64,000 bases of DNA from Cyanobacteria bacterium FACHB-471 (lineage in GTDB: Bacteria; Cyanobacteriota; Cyanobacteriia; Elainellales; Elainellaceae), in the NCBI GenBank assembly GCA_014695345.1, contig JACJOC010000058.1, positions 124,001-188,000 of the forward strand, written 5' to 3'. Under the pieces are notes generated by a model that was not told where the DNA came from, did not search any database, and saw nothing but the letters and a program-made list of their open reading frames with translations. Position numbers and translations under genes: made by a program. This document shows, one piece after another, positions 27,601 to 34,813 of this stretch. Numbering within the stretch: position 1 is the stretch's first letter; every line of letters begins with the position of its first letter.

Positions 27601-27938
27601 ATGGATTTCTTACCGCCGCTGAAATTCTAGATCTGTCGCTGAATGCAGAATTGGTTGTCCTAAGTGCCTGCAATACAGGAAGAGGCAAAATTACAGGAGA
27701 CGGAGTGGTTGGACTGTCGCGATCGTTGATTGCTGCGGGTGCCCCTAGCGTCATGGTTTCCCTGTGGCAAGTTCCCGATGATGCCACGTCACAACTGATG
27801 GTCAATTTCTACCGCTATCGACAACAGTTCGATGATGCCCAAGCATTACGACAATCCATGCTCAGCGCAATGCAGACCTATCCTAATCCCCGCGATTGGG
27901 CTGCGTTTACTCTGGTTGGTTCTACACCCCAACGCTAG
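24669..27938 (+). CDS. CHAT-domain protease with TPR repeats, 5'-truncated
   Basis: The first possible start is a TTG at 24669, but the coding frame clearly began further upstream. From that TTG (1089 codons) the order is: Ig/cadherin-like region (to about 90), Pro/Ser/Asn-rich linker (about 90-290), TPR repeats (about 330-580), a helical linker (SERGRARAFVELIA), and a C-terminal CHAT caspase-like domain (about 800-1089). Catalytic His955 (HFATHG) and Cys1001 (LSACNTG) are present. Full-length relatives have a signal peptide and haemagglutinin-like N-terminus and are probably exported. The protease is intact but the 5' end is cut, so expression is doubtful. Confidence 0.85.
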   Translation: MAELNLIASDANADSTTIQIVAIASGRLTRNGVVLRPGDTVSPNDVLVYTPPAETLGDLDAFSVRASDRLSFSTPVVVNFNVVESVHLPPNVEPSSPRTDLPAPPDAFPLEQLPLNLQVATDRLVGEPLAQSPQLTPLIILDVVLPEPPLLFLPPRPFLQGILLNGTSGSGSSAGVHSGISNNFTSEVPPPSFITSGGPDPTNPAQPIEPRIPNTPNLANPEEPVDLDTSNPDLSPDFEPSVDESIAVAPTGGEPSTSTSSANGDSISSLSNPNSNQSPDQVVTSSDRSIEQRMQNCQSQAERIQATGAADRTEGLYELLIDCYEQNLAIAQAAENFEWQAYSLNNLAISHFVVGNYQQAIDYHQQQLQLAQEAGDQTQVGIALSGIGAAYGALGDYPTAIDYYTQGLEKISVTVAPQWRSLTLRNLGNAYLMQKDYEQAIEYQNASLILSQSVGDRYGEMQTLGNLGNAYTGTREFDRAITYHQQSIALARELTNRLQEAQALLNLGTTHSYRHDYIQAVTHHEQSLIIMRELRARLGEGIALTNLGDALFNLDRLPEAEQALFAGIEVWESLRAGLGNNDALKVSIFETQSATYRNLQEVLADQDKAAIALEVSERGRARAFVELIARDAAGVDQEQFAVEPPNLSQLRQTAIDQNATLVEYSIIREQAVDTPHGASEQSLNEPQESELFIWVIAPTGEVTFRRVDLRSLPSLSNASLAELANVARQGIRGEGVARDSSTHESRTGDNAALTPGDLVRRLGEPSSWQPYQVTAVDLDAGTVTLSHPEITLPAPVALAEVYPVESQRPQVRRSQHRRLQQLHQILIEPIADLLPNDPNERVIFVPQEYLFLVPFAALQAPDGQYLIEQHTLLTTSAVQALELSQQRPASAAQTAVVVGNPAPMPGSLAPLPYAEAEAEAIAQLLNTTAITGTDATETAIRQRLSDAQIIHFATHGLFNETHPLQGAIALTPSTAEEDGFLTAAEILDLSLNAELVVLSACNTGRGKITGDGVVGLSRSLIAAGAPSVMVSLWQVPDDATSQLMVNFYRYRQQFDDAQALRQSMLSAMQTYPNPRDWAAFTLVGSTPQR

Positions 27939-27943
27939 AGAAA

Positions 27944-27961
27944 CCTGTCAGTTTAGACAGG
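27944..27961 (+). terminator. Short hairpin after the CHAT gene
   Basis: CCTGTC / GACAGG arms with a 6-nt loop, 5 bp after the CHAT stop. Weak, without a T-run. Confidence 0.35.
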
Positions 27962-28113
27962 GGAGAATGATGAAGAGGACTAGCTTTGATCAAAAGAATT
28001 GTCTTCCCTGACCTTATGTTTAGACTTAAAACTTCCGTAGCTAGAGATACAAAACACCTCGTTTGTCAACCTCTACTCTGAATGTGTTATCTAAACCAGT
28101 AAGAAGCAAGCCA

Positions 28114-29394
28114 ATGAACAATCATTACTCTGTCATCATTGTAGGAGGTGGTCAGGCAGGTTTATCCATGAGCTATTGCCTGAAAGAGAGAAACATCGAT
28201 CACATTGTTTTTGAGAAAAATCAGATTGGTTACTCATGGCGTTCAAAGCGTTGGGATTCTTTCTGTTTAGTGACTCCTAATTGGCAGTGCAAGCTACCTG
28301 GATATTCTTATCCGGGTGCAGATTTAAATGGTTTTATGAAAAAGGATGAGATCGTTCAATATATTGAGAAATATGCTGCATCGTTTAATCCGCCCGTGAA
28401 AGAAGGCGTTGAGGTATTAAAAGTAAGAAAAGATACTCAAGGAAAATTTGAGGTAGTAACTTCGATTGGAGAATTTACAGCCGATCAAGTTGTGATTGCG
28501 TCCGGCAGCTATCATTCTCCCAAAATACCGCGAATTGCTGAACGGTTTCCCCGACACATTGTGCAGTTGCATTCATCTGAATATAAGAATCCTCAATCTC
28601 TGTCTGACAAAGCAGTGTTAGTTGTGGGAACAGGACAGTCGGGCTGCCAGATTGCAGAAGATCTACACCTTGCTGGGAAAAAGGTACATTTGTGTGTGGG
28701 CAGTGCGCCGCGATCGCCCCGTCGATACCGCGGAAAGGATGTGGTAGATTGGCTTGACCAGATGGGCTACTATGACCTATCGATCAGCGAACATCCGCAA
28801 AAAGACAAAGTGAGAGCCAAAGCCAATCACTATGTCACTGGACGCGACGGTGGGCGGGAGATTGACTTGCGTCAGTTTGCCGTTGAGGGAATGCAGCTTC
28901 ATGGCAGGCTGAAAGAGATCAGCGACGGTAAGCTCAAATTTGACTCTGATCTAAAGCAAAACCTGGATCAAGCAGATGCGGTTGCCGAGAGTATCAAGAA
29001 AACCATTGATAACTTTATCCAAAAGAATCAGATTCAAGCGCCTACAGAACCCGCTTACAAACCAGTCTGGAAGCCAGAAGAGGAAGCTGCAATTCTAGAC
29101 TGTGAGCAAGCGGATATTGGTACGGTGATCTGGAGTACTGGATATCAGTCAGATTTTGGCTGGGTGGAGATTCCGGTATTTGACGGAAAGGGCTATCCGG
29201 GACACGATCGCGGCGTAACTGACGTATGGGGTTTATACTTCCTGGGGCTTCCCTGGCTATACACTTGGGGGTCAGGAAGATTTTCGGGAATTGCACGAGA
29301 TGCCGTTTACCTGGCTGATTACATCACCGCAAAGAAGAAAGTTTCCTACTCCAATGCTTGGAGTGTTGTCAATGAGTTCCTAATTGGCTCTTAG
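28114..29394 (+). CDS. Flavin-dependent monooxygenase (MSMEG_0569-like)
   Basis: About 426 residues from ATG 28114 (an in-frame TTG at 28063 is less likely). An N-terminal FAD Rossmann motif GGGQAGLSMSYCL is followed by SWRSKRWDSFCLVTPNWQCKLPG and a second dinucleotide motif VVGTGQSGCQIAEDLH (NADPH). The WSTGYQSDFGW segment near the end is typical of flavin-containing monooxygenases. The pattern best recalls the MSMEG_0569 subfamily, usually found in a nitrilase-linked gene cluster. None of those partners is nearby, so the assignment of a subfamily is tentative and the substrate unknown. Confidence 0.75.
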   Translation: MNNHYSVIIVGGGQAGLSMSYCLKERNIDHIVFEKNQIGYSWRSKRWDSFCLVTPNWQCKLPGYSYPGADLNGFMKKDEIVQYIEKYAASFNPPVKEGVEVLKVRKDTQGKFEVVTSIGEFTADQVVIASGSYHSPKIPRIAERFPRHIVQLHSSEYKNPQSLSDKAVLVVGTGQSGCQIAEDLHLAGKKVHLCVGSAPRSPRRYRGKDVVDWLDQMGYYDLSISEHPQKDKVRAKANHYVTGRDGGREIDLRQFAVEGMQLHGRLKEISDGKLKFDSDLKQNLDQADAVAESIKKTIDNFIQKNQIQAPTEPAYKPVWKPEEEAAILDCEQADIGTVIWSTGYQSDFGWVEIPVFDGKGYPGHDRGVTDVWGLYFLGLPWLYTWGSGRFSGIARDAVYLADYITAKKKVSYSNAWSVVNEFLIGS

Positions 29395-29429
29395 CTTTTA
29401 GTTGGCCGATAGTTGGCAGAGATTCCGCT

Positions 29430-31373
29430 TTACCCACCCACATGAATTGAGGGACGTCGCTCAGGATCTTTCTCCGCCTTACGCAGCACTTCGCGAGTCA
29501 CAACTGCAATGTCACCTTCTCCGAACAGAATGAAGCGCAACAGGTATTGAATTGGGTTTCCCTCTACCCAACCAAAATAGGCATGAGGAAGTTCGCCAGT
29601 TTGGTCACGGGTATGGAGTAAGATGGCAGCGATCGCATTCGGCACAGCAGCACTTTCAGCCCTCAGAATGCGGTAATTTCCGACGGTAGTGCCTTTCACT
29701 CGAACAATATCGGCAAACTCCGATGCATCAACAATTTGAACCTCTAGAAAGAGGACAGGATCTTCTAACGGAATATGATTATCCTCTCGGACTTCCTTTT
29801 CTTTCTGGTGGTATTCTTCGACATCTCCAACATTAAACCGATTCGCGATCAGCCGTATTGTCTGTTGGCTTGCGTCAGCGATAAAACGACGAGCCGTTTC
29901 ATCCATTTCAACTTGCTCTACCCGTAGCTCAGTCGATCGCCATACCCGCGAAACCAGAGAGGTCAGCACGATCGCTCCAATGAAAAAGCCAGCAATTCTG
30001 ATCCCTTCAGGTCTTTCGATAATATTGACAATAGTGGTGTAGATAAATACTAAAGTGATGGCACCAAAAGCGAATCTTGCTCGTTGGGTTCCGTGGCGAC
30101 GAGAGGATAGCGTAACTGCGACTGCCGCAGAAGTCATTAACACCAACACGCCTGTAGCATAAGCTCCTCCCTGGGCTTCTACATTCGCTTTAAAGAGAAT
30201 AGTTACAGCAAAGGCAATAATGGTATAGACCAGAACGAGCGGGCGAGTGACTCGCGTCCAGTTCGGTGCCATGCCATAGCGCGGTAAGTAGCGCGGCACG
30301 ATGTTTAACAATCCTGCCATTGCAGATGCGCCTGCAAACCACAAAATGGCGATCGTACTCAAATCGTAGATTGTGCCAAAGCCATTGCCTAGATAACGGT
30401 GAGCAATGTAAGCCAGAGCGCGACCACTGGCATCGCCTCCCGGTTCAAACTCTGCTGCTGGAATTAGCAGTGTCGTCACCAAGCTGCTGCTCAGCAAGAA
30501 GAAACTCATAATTAATGCTGCTGTAGTCAGCAACTTCCGCGTATTGCGAATGCGCCCAATTGGATAATCCTCCCTATCGCTGCTATTTCCCTTAACCAGA
30601 GGCATTACAACGACTCCCGTTTCAAACCCTGACAAACCCAGCGCCAGTTTTGGGAAAAGCAGAACTGCCACACCTAACATTGCTAAAGGATTGCTATGAC
30701 TGGCAAACAAAGCTCGTTGCCAATCCCCAATTACAGTAGGTTGCTGAACAATTTGAGACACCCCAACCCCAATGGTGATCAGGTTTAAAAGCAGGTAAGC
30801 ACCCACCAAAAAAACTGCTAGACCGATCGCCTCCTGAAATCCCCTGAGAAATACGGCTCCCAGTAGGGTAATGAGTACGAGGGTAATGGCGATCGCCTGC
30901 CCGTGCAAAAAGTGCGGGGCTAGAGGATTCTCAATAATATGAGCTGTAGCATCCGCTGCTGAAAGCGTAATAGTAATAATGAAATCAGTTGCCACAAAAC
31001 CCAGTAGGCAAAGCACAAAAAACTTACCCTGCCACCAGGGAAGCAGATGCTCTAGCATTGCAATTGAACCCTCGCCATGAGGGCTTTTGGCTGCAATCCG
31101 TCGATAGATAGGTAAGGCTCCAAACAGCGTTAGCAGCACCAGGATTAAGGTTGCCAATGGGGAAAGAGCGCCTGCCGCTAAAGCCGCAATTCCAGGTTGG
31201 TAGCCTAGAGTTGAGAAGTAATCAACTCCCGTAAGGCACATGACCTGCCACCAAACATGTTTCTGATGGGTTTGCTCTTTGGGGTAAGGGCCCTCTATAG
31301 TTTGCTTATCTTCCTCAAGCAACCAGCACATCATTCTGCGGTAGTACTTATTTGAGCTAACTGCGCGAACCAT
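29430..31373 (-). CDS. APC-superfamily amino acid permease
   Basis: A large permease of about 647 residues. ATG 31373 has GAGGTG at suitable distance; a GTG at 31424 would add 17 residues. About 12 hydrophobic helices span roughly residues 45-480, beginning [24 protein letters not shown], a glycine-rich first helix typical of APC transporters. A soluble C-terminal region of about 160 residues ([12 protein letters not shown]...) follows. Secondary uptake or exchange of amino acids, polyamines or K+ is possible; the substrate cannot be read from sequence. Confidence 0.85.
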   Translation of the reverse strand: MVRAVSSNKYYRRMMCWLLEEDKQTIEGPYPKEQTHQKHVWWQVMCLTGVDYFSTLGYQPGIAALAAGALSPLATLILVLLTLFGALPIYRRIAAKSPHGEGSIAMLEHLLPWWQGKFFVLCLLGFVATDFIITITLSAADATAHIIENPLAPHFLHGQAIAITLVLITLLGAVFLRGFQEAIGLAVFLVGAYLLLNLITIGVGVSQIVQQPTVIGDWQRALFASHSNPLAMLGVAVLLFPKLALGLSGFETGVVVMPLVKGNSSDREDYPIGRIRNTRKLLTTAALIMSFFLLSSSLVTTLLIPAAEFEPGGDASGRALAYIAHRYLGNGFGTIYDLSTIAILWFAGASAMAGLLNIVPRYLPRYGMAPNWTRVTRPLVLVYTIIAFAVTILFKANVEAQGGAYATGVLVLMTSAAVAVTLSSRRHGTQRARFAFGAITLVFIYTTIVNIIERPEGIRIAGFFIGAIVLTSLVSRVWRSTELRVEQVEMDETARRFIADASQQTIRLIANRFNVGDVEEYHQKEKEVREDNHIPLEDPVLFLEVQIVDASEFADIVRVKGTTVGNYRILRAESAAVPNAIAAILLHTRDQTGELPHAYFGWVEGNPIQYLLRFILFGEGDIAVVTREVLRKAEKDPERRPSIHVGG

Positions 31374-31476
31374 AACCCCTGCACCTCGCTGGATTAAACC
31401 TGTATTCAGAACAAGCTTTATCACTGTAAATGGTCTAATCCACGTTTTTACAACTCAGTTAGCAGCGGAACCTGAT

Positions 31477-31619
31477 CTGCACAACTCGCGGACATTAGAA
31501 CGGTTAGTAGCGCGTTAAGCTAGAAAGTTGGGTTCCACTGCACTTCACCCAACCTACCCAACCTGCACAAATTGTGGATATTAGAACGGTAGGTTGGGTA
31601 GAGCAGAGCGGAACCCAAC
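31477..31619. repeat. Direct repeats and GTTGGGTT-type inverted repeat
   Basis: Two 29-bp direct repeats, 31477-31505 and 31563-31591 (CTGCACAA...GGA.ATTAGAACGGT), 86 bp apart. A GTTGGGTTCC...CACCCAACCTACCC block at about 31528 pairs with GGTTGGGTAGAGCAGAGCGG...CCCAAC at about 31591-31619, another copy of the dispersed inverted-repeat family. Confidence 0.65.
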
Positions 31620-31724
31620 GCTTCAGACTTGCCACACTACGAGTCCCATAACTAGAAAAAAGCCGCGACTTTCCTCCAATCGTTCCCAAATTTTGGCTTG
31701 AGCATCCAACATTAGACCTTGATC

Positions 31725-31916
31725 ATGACGAAAAGGGGTTCTGTCGTGCCAAAAAGAGGTTCTGTCATCCCCAAAAGAGGTTCTGTCGCACCGAAAAGAG
31801 GTTCTGTCGTTCTGGAGAAGAGTTTTGTCACCCTGGAAAGAGGTTTTGTCACGCCGGAAAGAGATTCTGTCGTTCTGGAAAAAGGTTTTGTCGTCCTGGG
31901 AAAAGATTTCGTCGTG
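31725..31916 (+). repeat. 21-bp tandem minisatellite with open heptapeptide frame
   Basis: About nine degenerate units with a 21-bp period (unit like GTCGTGCCAAAAAGAGGTTCT). Because 21 is a multiple of 3, a frame stays open: ATG 31725 to a stop at 31941-31943 gives a 72-residue heptapeptide-repeat product (PKRGSVV drifting to LEKGFVV). No ribosome-binding site precedes the ATG. It is more likely non-coding or a chance ORF than a protein gene, though a short repeat protein cannot be excluded. Confidence 0.7.
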
Positions 31917-31943
31917 TTTTTTGAATTAAACCTTCCCTGCTAG

Positions 31944-32124
31944 GGCAATAACTCGACTGTTGACGTGAAGCCCTTCTATTTCCAGCCTGGATCTTTCTCT
32001 TTCACAAAGAAGCGGTTCGGGTTAATTAGCTGACACATCTTTTGATGTAGATGAGGTGGAACGACGTGAAGCCTAATACTTGTGTAGATTCTGTTGGGTT
32101 CCGCTTTGCTTCACCCAACCTACG
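31944..32124. repeat. Intergenic with dispersed repeat copy (32046-32124)
   Basis: The 79-bp stretch 32046-32124 aligns without gaps to 55295-55373 (differences mostly in the first half). It ends TTCTGTTGGGTTCCGCTTTG...CACCCAACCTACG. Left and right halves are imperfectly self-complementary. No gene seen. Confidence 0.7.
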
Positions 32125-32154
32125 GGGTGTTATTAGGTTTCAGAGTTTCATAAG

Positions 32155-32188
32155 ACAAAGAGGTTAGGGATATCCCTAACCTCTTTGT
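32155..32188 (-). terminator. 34-bp perfect palindrome downstream of bcsA
   Basis: Perfect palindrome of 34 bp (ACAAAGAGGTTAGGGA, TA, then the complement), 48 bp after the bcsA stop. The likely role is terminating the cellulose operon; the T-run is short. Confidence 0.6.
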
Positions 32189-32236
32189 TCCATAAATCAA
32201 GTTTTGAGCGGATGAGGTTCTAAACAGAACGCTGTT

Positions 32237-34813
32237 TCACCTCAGCGTTTTGAGAAGCTGTTTGATTTTGATTCCCTGTTGGCGATCGAGATTCTTGGGA
32301 AACCGTAACTCGATCACCGTGGGGCTAGTTGTAGAGGCTGCACTGTAAGGCGTATCTACCATCCGTCCTGGCAACTCAATCGTCTCAACTTGAGCAATCA
32401 GCCGTTTAGGGAGTGGGTCAGTGGAATATTGGCTGACTAACAGTCCTATTGCTGGCTTGTTGTGCCTCATCTCATCCAGGTTGTGAATTGTCTTTTCAGT
32501 CAACTCCAGACGCAGCGTGCGGGTATTGATCTCGGTTGCTGTGGCAGGGTGAAATTGCCCTTCCCAATAGATTTGCACAGCTGCGCTCACCTGTTTTCGC
32601 ACCGTCACTCTGGGGTCTGGTTTGGGATCTTGGAATACCCGGAAGAGTCCCGTGATCAAAAACCTGAGCGAGCCCAACGGGTTGTCCAAGTTCTGGCGTT
32701 CTTGGGAGTACCACTGGTTAACGTCCGAGTAGAGAACCAACACCAGTGCGTCAAACTGGATTGGAGTCGGATTAACAAAGTCTACCGCTACGATGATCTG
32801 ATTATCATTTTGCGGCGTTACCCGAATGATTTGCCCGTTTAGAAATGCTCGTGCGCCAAAGTCGCCCACCAGTTCTAGCTCAATCTGATCGGGCAGGTTG
32901 GGCCAATTTTCTAGCAGAATGCGGCAACCCGTCTCACTCGCATCCAGGGTTTTACCTGTCCAGGTCTGGTCTTGACTATAGATGATGGCTGTAAGCTGGC
33001 GATCGAGACGGTGAGCGCGGCGCAACTGAGGCTGCTCAAAGGCAACGAGAATTGCGGCAATCAACAGCAGCAGGTTAAACACACTCCAGGCGGCATTGAT
33101 GATTACAGCTTCCTGGTTTTCGGGTCGCAAGATTAACCAGAAGGGCACCGTCATCAGGGAAACCAGCAGCAGAATGGAAACAATCACAGGCACCTGGGCA
33201 GAACTCCAGTCAAAGCTGCGTTTGTTGACCATCGTACCTTTGGCGGTCACGTTGAATTTGCCCAACTTGGGGTTGAGCAACGCCATGAAGGTAACCAGAC
33301 CATCTTGAAATGCCATTGCATATTCAAAGATCTCGTTCCAGAAGGAAAAGCGTACAGTTTTGTAGGTGATGTAGTTGGCGTTCATCGCCAACACGATATG
33401 CGGCAGGGCGTAGGCTAGTGTTTCTGTACCTAAACCGCGAATCAGGTCAACGCCCAGCAGCAGGTAGAGGATGGGGGCGATCGCATACATCAACCGAGGA
33501 AACCCGAAGAAGAAGTGAGAAGTCGCCGAGAAGTAGCACAATCGCTGCGCCAAACTGAGTTTGAGTTTGGGGTTAAACAGCGGGTTCTCTAGCCGCAAAA
33601 TCTGTGCCATGCCTCGCGCCCAGCGGACCTGCTGCCCCACGTAAGCAGAAAACCGCTCTGGAGCCAGACCTGCCACCATGATCTTGTCGTAGTAAACCGA
33701 CTTGTAGCCTTTGGAGTGCAATCGCAGGGAAGTATGGCAGTCTTCAGTCACGGTCTCCACGGCAATGCCGCCAACTTCCTGCACATAATCTTTGCGGAAA
33801 ACGGCTGCGGAACCGCAGAAAAAGGCAGCATTCCAGAAGTCATTTCCCTTTTGCAGGACTTTGTAGAACAGCTCATTGTTAACCGGGACTCTGCCCTGCG
33901 TTAGCAGGTTGCGCTCAAACGGGTCGGGGTTATAAAACCAGTGAGGAGTTTGCACCAGCGCCACTTTAGCGTCATAAAAGAAGCCAACGGTGTGCAGCAA
34001 AAACTGGCGAGTGGGAATGTGATCGCAATCCAGGATCAGAACTAGTTCACCCGTCGTGTGCTGCATTGCCGTGTTGATGTTTCCAGCTTTGGCGTGATCG
34101 TTGTTGTCACGTATCAGCATCATGCAGCCCAGTTCGTTGCAGATCTGGCGAAGCTGTTCTCGCCGCTCAGGAAATTTGCGCCCGTCATCTAGCACGTACA
34201 CCCGCTTCTTCTCGGGTGGATAGTCGATCGCCATCGCTGCCAGGGCTGTTTTTCGCACAATTTCTACATCCTCGTTGTAAGTGGGAATGTAGATATCAAC
34301 GCTAAACCACTGGTCTTTGGGATAAGCAGCAAGGTCTACGGGCTGGCGGTCTTTGAGTTTGAGCGTTTGAAAGTAGGCGAGCAGGAGGGTGGCGATCGCA
34401 TACAGTTCTGCCCCAAACAGCAGAATACTCAGCGTTCCATTCACCCAGCTGTCTAGATTCAGCGTGTAGCTGGTGCGGTAATAGAGATAGCGAAAGGTGG
34501 TGACAATGCTCAGCCAGACCAAAAATAAGTGTAAGTATTCACTCGTCTGCTGTTGGGTTTGCCGCTGCTCTAGCCGCACCATAAACCAGCCGATCAGCAT
34601 CAGTAAGATCGCCACGATGGTTTGTTGCCAGATCGTGAGTGGTGCAATAATCAGCGGCACTGACAGCACCAGCACCAAAAACACCAGCACCATCAGCAGA
34701 GAGCGACCCAACCCACCAAAGAGAACCCCAAGCCAATCTGGTAAGCGGCTGAGCAACCACAGGATTCCGGTCGGACGCGGGCTGCCCTGATGCTCATGAG
34801 AAGAACTGGTCAT
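32237..34813 (-). CDS. bcsA: Cellulose synthase catalytic subunit BcsA (GT2-PilZ)
   Basis: Inner-membrane processive glycosyltransferase that builds beta-1,4-glucan from UDP-glucose and threads it across the membrane. The 858 residues hold N-terminal helices, then the GT2 domain with DDG (209-211), DCD (262-264), FFCGSAAVFRK, TED (356-358) and QQVRW (394-398). Further helices carry the gating loop FNVTAKG (about 520-526). A C-terminal PilZ domain has RRAHR (598-602) and DASETG (624-629), the c-di-GMP-binding motif, so activation by c-di-GMP is expected. It overlaps bcsB by 4 bp (ATGA), so the two are translationally coupled. Last gene of the operon. Confidence 0.96.
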   Translation of the reverse strand: MTSSSHEHQGSPRPTGILWLLSRLPDWLGVLFGGLGRSLLMVLVFLVLVLSVPLIIAPLTIWQQTIVAILLMLIGWFMVRLEQRQTQQQTSEYLHLFLVWLSIVTTFRYLYYRTSYTLNLDSWVNGTLSILLFGAELYAIATLLLAYFQTLKLKDRQPVDLAAYPKDQWFSVDIYIPTYNEDVEIVRKTALAAMAIDYPPEKKRVYVLDDGRKFPERREQLRQICNELGCMMLIRDNNDHAKAGNINTAMQHTTGELVLILDCDHIPTRQFLLHTVGFFYDAKVALVQTPHWFYNPDPFERNLLTQGRVPVNNELFYKVLQKGNDFWNAAFFCGSAAVFRKDYVQEVGGIAVETVTEDCHTSLRLHSKGYKSVYYDKIMVAGLAPERFSAYVGQQVRWARGMAQILRLENPLFNPKLKLSLAQRLCYFSATSHFFFGFPRLMYAIAPILYLLLGVDLIRGLGTETLAYALPHIVLAMNANYITYKTVRFSFWNEIFEYAMAFQDGLVTFMALLNPKLGKFNVTAKGTMVNKRSFDWSSAQVPVIVSILLLVSLMTVPFWLILRPENQEAVIINAAWSVFNLLLLIAAILVAFEQPQLRRAHRLDRQLTAIIYSQDQTWTGKTLDASETGCRILLENWPNLPDQIELELVGDFGARAFLNGQIIRVTPQNDNQIIVAVDFVNPTPIQFDALVLVLYSDVNQWYSQERQNLDNPLGSLRFLITGLFRVFQDPKPDPRVTVRKQVSAAVQIYWEGQFHPATATEINTRTLRLELTEKTIHNLDEMRHNKPAIGLLVSQYSTDPLPKRLIAQVETIELPGRMVDTPYSAASTTSPTVIELRFPKNLDRQQGIKIKQLLKTLR

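Noticed and set aside
31477-31916. CRISPR-like array
   Set aside because: The repeats are 21-bp tandem units without spacers, and the other repeats occur only twice. No cas genes.
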